Shown here piece after piece: positions 1-6,115 of a stretch of 64,000 bases of DNA. The DNA is from Myxococcales bacterium. GTDB taxonomy: Bacteria; Myxococcota; Polyangia; Nannocystales; Nannocystaceae. Positions within the stretch are counted from its first letter, which is position 1; every line of letters starts with the position of its first letter. Made by a program: the position numbers and the translations under genes. The notes below the pieces were generated by a model. That model had not been told where the DNA came from and did no database searches. It worked only from the letters and a program-made list of their open reading frames with translations. The stretch is from positions 46,891 through 110,890 of the forward strand of contig JAEUJW010000060.1 in the NCBI GenBank assembly GCA_016793465.1, read 5' to 3'.

Positions 1-1061
1 GTGGCCGCGTCGGGGTTGAACGGCGGGCAGATCGCGCCGGGCTTGTCCTGGTCGCCGAACAGGCCGAGGACCACCAGCGCCGACTCGTCGCCCTTCTTGG
101 CGGCGACCAGGGAGGCGTGCCAGCCGTCGACCGTGCCGGCCGATCCGTCACCCGCGTTGTCGTCCTCGTCGGTGATGAAGGTGACGACCAGGATCGCGTC
201 GTCGCGCAGGAAGCCGGCGTTGCAGTCGTGGGCCGGGCCGGCCGGGGCGATCGCCGAGACCATCGCCTGCATGGGCTTCTCGGGGTCGTCGGTCGAGCCG
301 GTGCCGACCTTGGCGGCGCACGCGAAGGTCGCCGACAGGTCCGGCTCGCTCACGTCCATGTAGCGCAGCGTGCTGGTGAAGTCGCAGTTCTGGCCGCTCG
401 CGCCCTGGCCCTTGGGGTGGATGACGCCGGCGCCGAGCACGTCCTCGCACATCTCCGGCTGGGTCACGCCGCACTCGTAGTCGCCGAGGGCCATCGGGCA
501 CATGTTGAAGAACGCCGGACAGATGAGCTCGCAGCCGGCGAACACATAGGCGTCGGTGTCGATCACCATGATGTGGTAGTCGCTGGCCAGCTCGAGCTTG
601 TCCTGGATCGTCTCGATGAAGCCCGGGAAGTTGTTGACGAGGTTCTGCTGCTCGTCGCCCATCGAGCCCGAGTTGTCGACGATGAACAGGAAGTCGACCT
701 TCTTGCAGCCCACCTCGGCCTCGCCGGTGGTGCCGCCGGTGCCGGCGCCGACGTCGAGCTTCAGGCCGTCGCCGGTGCTGCCGCCGCTGGTGCCGACGAC
801 GCCGGTCTCGCCGCTGCTGTCGCCGGTCTGACCCTCGGTCCCGCCGGTCTCGGGGGCGCCGCTCTCGGTCGCACCGCCGGTCGCCGACGAGGTCGGGTTG
901 GGGTCACTCGTCGGCGATCCGGTGGGGCCGCTCGCGCCGGTGATGTTCGTCGAAGTGCCGGTCGCGGAGCTGTCTCCGCTGTCGCCGCAGCCGGCGAGGA
1001 CACCCATCAGAGCGACGAGCAGTATGGTGTTCGAGGAGCGGGGTGCTGACGGTCCCATCAT
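1..1061 (-). CDS. vWA-domain lipoprotein, C-terminus cut by window edge
   Basis: The N-terminus has a lipoprotein signal with lipobox LAGC (cysteine near residue 25). A long Ser/Thr/Gly/Glu-rich low-complexity linker follows, then a von Willebrand factor A domain from about residue 120. The metal-binding MIDAS motif is visible as FIVDNSGSMGDE. Several later cysteines could form disulphides. The frame is still open at base 1, so the C-terminus is missing. Two adjacent ATGs (1061 and 1058) can serve as start. A TACGGT hexamer (1069-1074, reverse strand) lies 7 nt upstream. Secreted vWA proteins usually bind proteins through the divalent metal; the partner here is unknown. The lipoprotein and vWA calls are firm, the role is not. 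Confidence 0.85.
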   Translation of the reverse strand, partial: MMGPSAPRSSNTILLVALMGVLAGCGDSGDSSATGTSTNITGASGPTGSPTSDPNPTSSATGGATESGAPETGGTEGQTGDSSGETGVVGTSGGSTGDGLKLDVGAGTGGTTGEAEVGCKKVDFLFIVDNSGSMGDEQQNLVNNFPGFIETIQDKLELASDYHIMVIDTDAYVFAGCELICPAFFNMCPMALGDYECGVTQPEMCEDVLGAGVIHPKGQGASGQNCDFTSTLRYMDVSEPDLSATFACAAKVGTGSTDDPEKPMQAMVSAIAPAGPAHDCNAGFLRDDAILVVTFITDEDDNAGDGSAGTVDGWHASLVAAKKGDESALVVLGLFGDQDKPGAICPPFNPDAA

Positions 1062-1213
1062 GACGCGGACCGTATCACCGCGTGGACAGGCGGCGTCACG
1101 ACGGAACCGGTGGGGACGCGTGGGGTGGCGCACGGACGCACGTCCGCGTGGGCGTGGGGGCAGGGGGCCACGCCGCGGGCGCTGCAGCGTCGCGATGGTA
1201 TGGTGCGCCCCGC

Positions 1214-3454
1214 GTGCTGCACTTCGCCGTCACGATCTTCCTCAGTGCCTTCCTGCTGTTTCAGGTCCAGCCGCTCATCGGCAAGATCATCCTCCCGTGG
1301 TTCGGCGGAACCCCTGCGGTGTGGACCACGTGCATGCTGTTCTTTCAAGTGCTGCTGCTCGGCGGCTACGCCTACGCCCACTACAGCACGCAGCGGCTGA
1401 GCCCGCGGCGCCAGGGCATCGTGCACGCGGCGCTCCTCGGACTCGCGCTGGCGGTGACGGCCCCGACGATCCTGCCCGGCGACGGCTGGAAGCCGGCTGG
1501 CGACGACTCGCCGCTCGTGGCCATCCTCGCCATGCTCACGGTGTGCGTGGGGCTGCCGTACTTCACGCTCTCGGCCACCGGCTCGCTCGTGCAGGCGTGG
1601 TTCGCCCGCAGTTATCCGGGGCGCTCGCCGTACGCGCTGTACGCCCTGTCGAACATCGGCTCGCTGCTCGGGCTGCTGACCTTCCCGTTCCTCGTCGAGC
1701 CGAACATCGGCTCGCGCGATCAGGCCAGCGCGTGGTTCTGGGGCTACGCGGCGTTCGCGGGGCTGTGCGCCGGGCTGGCGCTGCGGGTGATGCGGTTCGC
1801 CGAGGCCAGGCGCGAGCAGCCCGTCGCCGAGGACAAGGTCCCGCCGCCCACGCTCGGCATGCGCGCGGTGTGGACGGGCCTCGGCGCGTGCGCGTCGACC
1901 ATGCTGCTGGCGATCACCAACCAGATGGCGATCGACGTGGCGTCGGTGCCGTTCCTGTGGGTCATCCCGCTGTCGCTGTACCTGCTGTCGTTCATCCTCT
2001 GCTTCGGCGGCGAGCGCTGGTACCCGCGGGTGCTGTTCTATCCGCTGCTGCTGGCCTCGTACGTCGGCGTGATCGGGCTGATGCTGGCGGCCGCCGGGGC
2101 CGCGCTCGAGGTCCAGGTCGGGGTCTACTCGGGCAGCCTGTTCGTGTTCTGCATGGTCTGCCACGGCGAGCTCTACCGCCTGCGGCCGCACCCGCAGCAC
2201 CTGACGTCGTTCTATCTGGCGCTCTCGCTCGGCGGGGCGCTCGGCGGCGTCCTGGTCGGCCTGGTCGCGCCGACCGTGTTCCCCATGTACTACGAGCTCC
2301 ACCTGTGCCTGCTGGCGACCGCCGCGCTGGTGTTCTACGCGTTCTACCGCGACCCGCGGCTCGAGATCGGCGGGCCGCTGCTGCGCGTCGGCATCGCCGT
2401 GATCTTCGGGGTCGTAGCCGCCGGCGCGGTCTACACCGCGCAGGTCGACTGGTACGCCTTCACCAACACGGCGCCGCTGATCGCGGCCGTGCTGCTGGCG
2501 CTGATGTTCGGCGGGCTGTGGGCGGCCGGGGTCACGCAGCGGCCGCGCGGGCGCGTCGCCTGGTTGATCCCGCCGATCGCGATCGCCCTGATCGGGGTCA
2601 ACCTCGCGGTCGAGGCTCTGCGCCGCGCGTCCGACGCTGTCGCCATCTCGCGCGGGTTCTTCGGCATGCTGCGGGTCGTCGATCGCGACACCGACGATCC
2701 CGAGCAGGCCCGCCGCGTGCTCTACCACGGGGCCATCAACCACGGCTTCCAGTTCCTCGCGACCGACAAGCAGATGTGGCACAACTCGTACTTCGCGGAG
2801 GACAGCGGCATCGGCGTGGCGCTGACCCGCCACCCCAACCGCAGCGATCACAAGCCGCTGCGCATCGGCCTGCTGGGCCTCGGCGGCGGCACGCTGCTGA
2901 CCTACGGCGAGCTCGGCGATCACATCCGCATCTACGAGATCGACCCCGACGTCGAGCCGCTGTCGCGCGAGTACTTCACCTACTTCCAGCGCACGCGGGC
3001 GACCACCGAGGTCGTGCTCGGCGACGGCCGGCTGTCGCTCGAGCGCGAGCCCGATCAGCGCTACGACGTGCTCATCCTCGACGCGTTCAGCAGCGACGCC
3101 ATCCCCATGCACCTGCTGACCGAGGAGGCGTTCGACACCTACCTGCGGCACCTCGCGCCGGACGGCATCCTCGCGGCCAACATGAGCAACCGGCACGTCG
3201 ACATCAAGCCGGTGCTGAAGCAGTTCGCCGGGCACTTCGGGCTGACGTTCGTGTGGGTCGAGAACTGGGACGACGACACCCGCGGCGTCTACGGCGCGGA
3301 CTGGGGCCTACTGACCCGCAACGAGCGGTTCCTCCGCGATCCGGTGGTGCTGTCGGAGATGACCGACGCCTCCGGCGTGTCCACCGACCTCCGCATGTGG
3401 ACCGACGACTACACCAACCTGTTCGCGGTCCTGAAGTGGTGGAACCGCCGCTGA
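1214..3454 (+). CDS. Multi-pass membrane protein with C-terminal spermidine-synthase-like domain
   Basis: About 746 aa. The N-terminal two thirds is a run of hydrophobic membrane segments starting at the first residues (LHFAVTIFLSAFLLF). The C-terminal part is a Rossmann methyltransferase/aminopropyltransferase-like domain with LLGLGGGTLLT (about residue 553), YEIDPDVEPLS and LDAFSSDAIPMHL (about residue 620). This matches the widespread fused MFS/spermidine synthase family. Whether such fusions make polyamines is unproven. The GTG at 1214 is chosen because the hydrophobic segment begins there, the upstream in-frame residues look non-coding, and TATGGT (1199-1204) sits 9 nt before it. The gene converges on the following lipoprotein gene. 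Confidence 0.85.
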   Translation: MLHFAVTIFLSAFLLFQVQPLIGKIILPWFGGTPAVWTTCMLFFQVLLLGGYAYAHYSTQRLSPRRQGIVHAALLGLALAVTAPTILPGDGWKPAGDDSPLVAILAMLTVCVGLPYFTLSATGSLVQAWFARSYPGRSPYALYALSNIGSLLGLLTFPFLVEPNIGSRDQASAWFWGYAAFAGLCAGLALRVMRFAEARREQPVAEDKVPPPTLGMRAVWTGLGACASTMLLAITNQMAIDVASVPFLWVIPLSLYLLSFILCFGGERWYPRVLFYPLLLASYVGVIGLMLAAAGAALEVQVGVYSGSLFVFCMVCHGELYRLRPHPQHLTSFYLALSLGGALGGVLVGLVAPTVFPMYYELHLCLLATAALVFYAFYRDPRLEIGGPLLRVGIAVIFGVVAAGAVYTAQVDWYAFTNTAPLIAAVLLALMFGGLWAAGVTQRPRGRVAWLIPPIAIALIGVNLAVEALRRASDAVAISRGFFGMLRVVDRDTDDPEQARRVLYHGAINHGFQFLATDKQMWHNSYFAEDSGIGVALTRHPNRSDHKPLRIGLLGLGGGTLLTYGELGDHIRIYEIDPDVEPLSREYFTYFQRTRATTEVVLGDGRLSLEREPDQRYDVLILDAFSSDAIPMHLLTEEAFDTYLRHLAPDGILAANMSNRHVDIKPVLKQFAGHFGLTFVWVENWDDDTRGVYGADWGLLTRNERFLRDPVVLSEMTDASGVSTDLRMWTDDYTNLFAVLKWWNRR

Positions 3455-3466
3455 CGCGGCGGACGC

Positions 3467-5029
3467 TCAGCGCACGAAGATGAGGCCGGGGTTGCCGTTG
3501 AGGTTGCCCCCGGAGCAGTCGTTGTAGCAGCTGCGCCAGCCCGAGAGGAACAGGCCGAAGTCGTTGCCGTCGACGTCGCGGAAGTGGAAGCTGTTGGTGT
3601 TGCCGGTGTAGCCGATCCAGTTGAACATCGAGGTGCCGCCGCAGCCGGCGATCGTGGTCGGTGGGCCGATGAAGTAGTGCGTGTTGACGTAGGTGTCGAT
3701 GAAGCCGGCGGCCACGCTGTGGCGGTAGATGTTGCCGTTGAAGGCCTTGCTGCCGGCGTGGTTGCCGAACAGCACCTGGTCGAAGGCGAGGCCCTTGCCG
3801 GCGACGTCGAGCGAGTAGGCGGCGCCGTCGTTGCCGACGCTGCCGGTCGCGGTCCGCCAGCCGAAGCCGTTGTTGCCGTCGAAGCCCTCGCAGCCGGCCG
3901 CGACCGGGGTGTTGGTCGAGCGGCCGACGAGCGTCCAGCCGCCGCCGTCGACGAGCATCTCGCAGTACACGTCGAACGGCTGGCGCGGGCCGTCGCCGTC
4001 GGTGTCGACGCTGTAGATGCCGTTCGGGGTGTTCGGCAGGCCGTTCTTCAGCTGCTTGCAGGCGACCGGGAGGTTGCAGGCCCCGTTGACGCAGGCCCCG
4101 GTCACGCAGTCGGTGTCGGCCTTGCAGCCGCCGCCCTTGTTGCAGTCGTTGCAGGTGCCGCCGCCGCAGTCGACGTCGGACTCGTTGCCGCTCTCGAGGC
4201 CGTCGCTGCAGGTCGGGAGCTCGCACGCGACCGTGCAGGTGTCGGCGTTGCTCTGATTGGCGTCGTCGCACTCCTCGACGCCGGTCTGGGTGAAGCCGTC
4301 GCCGCACGAGGCGGCCAGGCAGGTGCTGAGGCACGCGTCGGTGTCGACGGCGTTGCCGTCGTCGCAGGCCTCGCCCATCTGCACGCTGCCGTCGCCGCAG
4401 GTGGCGAGCGCGCAGGCGTTGGTGCAGTCGTCGCCGTCGACGGTGTTGCCGTCGTCGCAGGCCTCGCCGGGCTGGACGAACCCGTCGCCGCAGGCGGCGT
4501 CCTCGCAGGTGCCGGTGCAGGTGTCCTCGTCGACGGCGTTGCCGTCGTCGCAGGACTCGCCCATCTGCACCACGCCGTCGCCGCAGGCCCCGGCCGCGCA
4601 CATCGACGAGCACGCGTCGGTGTCGTCGTCGTTGCCGTCGTCGCAGGCCTCGCCGGCCTGGACGACGCCGTCGCCGCAGCGCGCCGCCTCGCACGCGCTG
4701 GTGCACTCGTCGCTGTCGTCGGCGTTGCCGTCGTCGCACTGCTCGCTGCCCTCGACCACGCCGTTGCCGCACTCGGGGTCGGGGTTGGTGGTGGCCACGC
4801 CCATGTCGGGGCTGCCCGACGTCGGCGCGGGATCCGAGTCCGTGCCGGTGTCGCCGCCCTCGGTCGGCGTCGTCGCCATTGTCATCGGCGTCGTCGCCGA
4901 CATGCTGGCCGACATCGGGTTGGTGAAGCCGCCGCCCGAGTCGTCGTCACCGCCGGCGCAGCCGACGAGAAAGACAGTGAGGAGCCGCCCGACGCCGACG
5001 TTGTTGCATTGAAGGAATTGAACCTTCAT
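3467..5029 (-). CDS. Lipoprotein with six Cys-rich repeats and fibrinogen-like C-terminal domain
   Basis: About 520 aa. A short signal peptide with lipobox LVGC is followed by a Ser/Thr/Met/Pro-rich linker. Next come six tandem repeats of the DUF4215 type (CGDGxVQxGExCDDGN pattern, each with further cysteines), a further Cys-rich segment, and a C-terminal region resembling fibrinogen-related domains (GIYSVDTDG..., YCEMLVDGGGWTLV). It is presumably exposed at the cell surface. The only plausible ATG near the signal peptide (5029) lies inside the T-arm of the tRNA-like element at 5003-5075. An upstream in-frame ATG (5044) lies in its anticodon arm. No GTG or TTG exists between 5029 and the lipobox, so the start codon overlaps the RNA gene. 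Confidence 0.85.
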   Translation of the reverse strand: MKVQFLQCNNVGVGRLLTVFLVGCAGGDDDSGGGFTNPMSASMSATTPMTMATTPTEGGDTGTDSDPAPTSGSPDMGVATTNPDPECGNGVVEGSEQCDDGNADDSDECTSACEAARCGDGVVQAGEACDDGNDDDTDACSSMCAAGACGDGVVQMGESCDDGNAVDEDTCTGTCEDAACGDGFVQPGEACDDGNTVDGDDCTNACALATCGDGSVQMGEACDDGNAVDTDACLSTCLAASCGDGFTQTGVEECDDANQSNADTCTVACELPTCSDGLESGNESDVDCGGGTCNDCNKGGGCKADTDCVTGACVNGACNLPVACKQLKNGLPNTPNGIYSVDTDGDGPRQPFDVYCEMLVDGGGWTLVGRSTNTPVAAGCEGFDGNNGFGWRTATGSVGNDGAAYSLDVAGKGLAFDQVLFGNHAGSKAFNGNIYRHSVAAGFIDTYVNTHYFIGPPTTIAGCGGTSMFNWIGYTGNTNSFHFRDVDGNDFGLFLSGWRSCYNDCSGGNLNGNPGLIFVR

Positions 5030-5075
5030 GTCTTCGATCCGCAATCGAATGCCCTACCAGTTAGGCGAAATGTGT
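5003..5075 (-). tRNA. tRNA-like cloverleaf, anticodon GCG (Arg codons), mispaired acceptor end
   Basis: The reverse strand folds as a tRNA. The D-stem is GCCT/GGGC with loop AACTGGTA. The anticodon stem TTCGA/TCGAA is perfect, with loop TTGCGGA (anticodon GCG). The variable loop is GACAT and the T-stem GAAGG/CCTTC is perfect with loop TTCAATT. T8, A14, G18G19, A21, A26, T33, G53, T54T55C56, A58 and C61 are all present. The acceptor is ACACATT opposite AATGCAA: positions 4-7 pair, but 1-72 (A.A), 2-71 (C.A) and 3-70 (A.C) do not. No CCA is encoded. GCG is an unusual arginine anticodon in bacteria. It could be a degenerate gene, a tRNA-like regulatory RNA, or a tRNA whose 5' end is edited. Its 3' part overlaps the start of the downstream lipoprotein gene. 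Confidence 0.6.
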
Positions 5076-5107
5076 AGCCAGCGCCCACGTGGCAGCCCCT
5101 CGCCGCC
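5076..5107 (-). promoter_or_regulatory. Conserved leader block upstream of the first tRNA-like gene
   Basis: Reading in the RNA direction, this stretch holds GAGGGGC, then a CCACGTGG palindrome (5085-5092), then GGCT, and runs straight into TACAC at the RNA 5' end. The same arrangement precedes the second tRNA-like gene almost 1 kb away, with the palindrome 9-10 nt from the RNA 5' end in both. This is probably a shared promoter, operator or processing element. No TTGACA-type -35 box is visible. TACACA/TACACT at the RNA start could be a weak -10. Confidence 0.55.
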
Positions 5108-5150
5108 AAAATACAGGACACGCGTCGGGCGGCGCAAGCGTCCGACGCGT
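5107..5150 (-). terminator. Rho-independent terminator of the phosphoribosyltransferase gene
   Basis: A perfect 9-bp stem, ACGCGTCGG/CCGACGCGT (5120-5128 and 5142-5150), has a 13-nt loop and touches the stop codon of the upstream gene. On the reverse strand it is followed by GTCCTGTATTTT, a short T tract. It would separate the phosphoribosyltransferase transcript from the tRNA-like gene downstream. Confidence 0.7.
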
Positions 5151-5902
5151 CAATGGTCGTCGGGTTCGAAGCGCGCGTCGAGGTCGCACCAGATGCGGTC
5201 GTCGTGGCGGTTCGGGTAGTGGCTGCGCGACGAGCCCTCGATGCGGTGGACCAGGCAGCTCGCGAGCTGGAGGTCGCCGGGGTTGCGGCCGGTCGCCTGA
5301 GCGACCACGAACGCGGCGACGGGCCCTGTGTAGCCGGCTTCACGCAGGGCCAGGGCGCAGGCGAAGACCTCGGTGCCGCGGGTGATGAGGTCGTGGATGA
5401 GTACCACGCGGTCGACCAGCGGGACCTCGGTGCCGGTCGGCTGCAGGCTGGCGAGGTGATCGGCGAGCGAGGGCGGCGCCTGGTCCTCGGCCCAGCCGAC
5501 CGAGGCGGTGCGCTCCCACATTCGGCTGGCGCGGGCGCCCGGGATGCGCCGGGCGAGGGCCTGCGCGAGCTCCCAGTTGGGCTCGAGCTTGGCGGCGCCG
5601 CGGCGAGCGCCGCCGCGGGGCAGGTCGACCGGCGGCACCGGAACGATCTGCACGACCCCGTCGAACGCAGGGCAGGCCCAGCCCTGACGCGCGAGGTCCT
5701 CGACGATCGCCGCGAAGTCGCGGCCGGTGCCGTCGTCGCCGCGGCCGTACTTGAAGGCGAGCACGTAGCGTCGCATGCGCTCGAGCAGGTGGCGCGCGTC
5801 GTCCTTGTGCTGGCTCGAGTAGGGGAACAGGCTGTACGTCTCGAGTGAGAGCTCGGGAGCGGATCGGGAGGATGCTGCTGCCCTCGTCGCCATGCTGTCC
5901 AC
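5150..5902 (-). CDS. ComF-like phosphoribosyltransferase-fold protein
   Basis: About 250 aa, or 247 if the second ATG at 5893 is used. The PRPP-binding-loop region reads VVLIHDLITRGTEVFACALALR, matching the type I PRTase pattern hhhhDDhhTTGxT with the first Asp replaced by His. Upstream, IVPVPPVDL resembles the IVPVP motif of ComF proteins. The N-terminal YVLAFKYGR also resembles ComF. No zinc-ribbon cysteines are seen. The gene is bracketed by the two tRNA-like elements on the same strand, about 70 nt downstream of one, and ends in its own terminator. Related PRTases occur in stress, tellurite-resistance and RNA-repair neighbourhoods; a nucleotide- or RNA-linked role is inference. The substrate is unknown. 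Confidence 0.7.
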   Translation of the reverse strand: MDSMATRAAASSRSAPELSLETYSLFPYSSQHKDDARHLLERMRRYVLAFKYGRGDDGTGRDFAAIVEDLARQGWACPAFDGVVQIVPVPPVDLPRGGARRGAAKLEPNWELAQALARRIPGARASRMWERTASVGWAEDQAPPSLADHLASLQPTGTEVPLVDRVVLIHDLITRGTEVFACALALREAGYTGPVAAFVVAQATGRNPGDLQLASCLVHRIEGSSRSHYPNRHDDRIWCDLDARFEPDDH

Positions 5903-5973
5903 GTGACTCTGTTTGATGTGCTTGCTCGCGGGCGGATCAAGGAGACAGGGAGGGGCGCCCGACGGGTGCCAGG

Positions 5974-6047
5974 TTTACTGTGCCGGGATCGAACCGGCAC
6001 TCCTCGGATTGAGAGTCCAATGCGTTTTCCAGTTACGCCAACAGTGT
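5974..6047 (-). tRNA. tRNA-like cloverleaf, anticodon CTC (Glu codon), mispaired acceptor end
   Basis: The D-stem is GCGT/ACGC with loop AACTGGAAA. The anticodon stem is TTGGA/TCCGA with loop CTCTCAA (anticodon CTC). The variable loop is GGAGT and the T-stem GCCGG/CCGGC is perfect with loop TTCGATC. All standard tertiary bases are present. The acceptor strands are ACACTGT and ACAGTAA: positions 3-7 pair, but 1-72 (A.A) and 2-71 (C.A) do not. The 3' end continues A-CCT, so CCA is not encoded. It does not resemble a normal bacterial tRNA-Glu, which starts with G1-C72. The first four bases, ACAC, are identical to those of the other tRNA-like element. Confidence 0.6.
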
Positions 6048-6079
6048 AGGCATCCGCCCACGTGGCGCCCCTCGGCCGC
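6048..6079 (-). promoter_or_regulatory. Conserved leader block upstream of the second tRNA-like gene
   Basis: This is the counterpart of the block at 5076-5107. It has GAGGGGC, the CCACGTGG palindrome (6058-6065) and GCCTACAC running into the RNA 5' end. The palindrome with its flanks (GCCCACGTGGC on the plus strand) and the GCCCCTCG segment are identical in the two copies, with only one- or two-base length differences between them. Confidence 0.55.
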
Positions 6080-6099
6080 AGGATAACCGCGGCGAGGGG
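6068..6099 (-). terminator. GC-rich hairpin after the major vault protein gene
   Basis: An inverted repeat CCCCTCG...CGAGGGG, with an inner CCGC/GCGG extension, lies 17 nt after the vault protein stop codon. It has no T tract, so it may end or stabilise the mRNA rather than act as a classical terminator. Its distal arm overlaps the conserved leader block of the tRNA-like gene. Confidence 0.45.
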
Positions 6100-6115
6100 C
6101 GTTCGGCAATCGCCG

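Noticed and set aside
5003..6047. The two tRNA-like sequences as attachment-site duplications of an integrated element
   Set aside because: Their anticodon and T arms differ completely; only the upstream block and first bases are shared. An att duplication would repeat the 3' end of one tRNA. No integrase is present.
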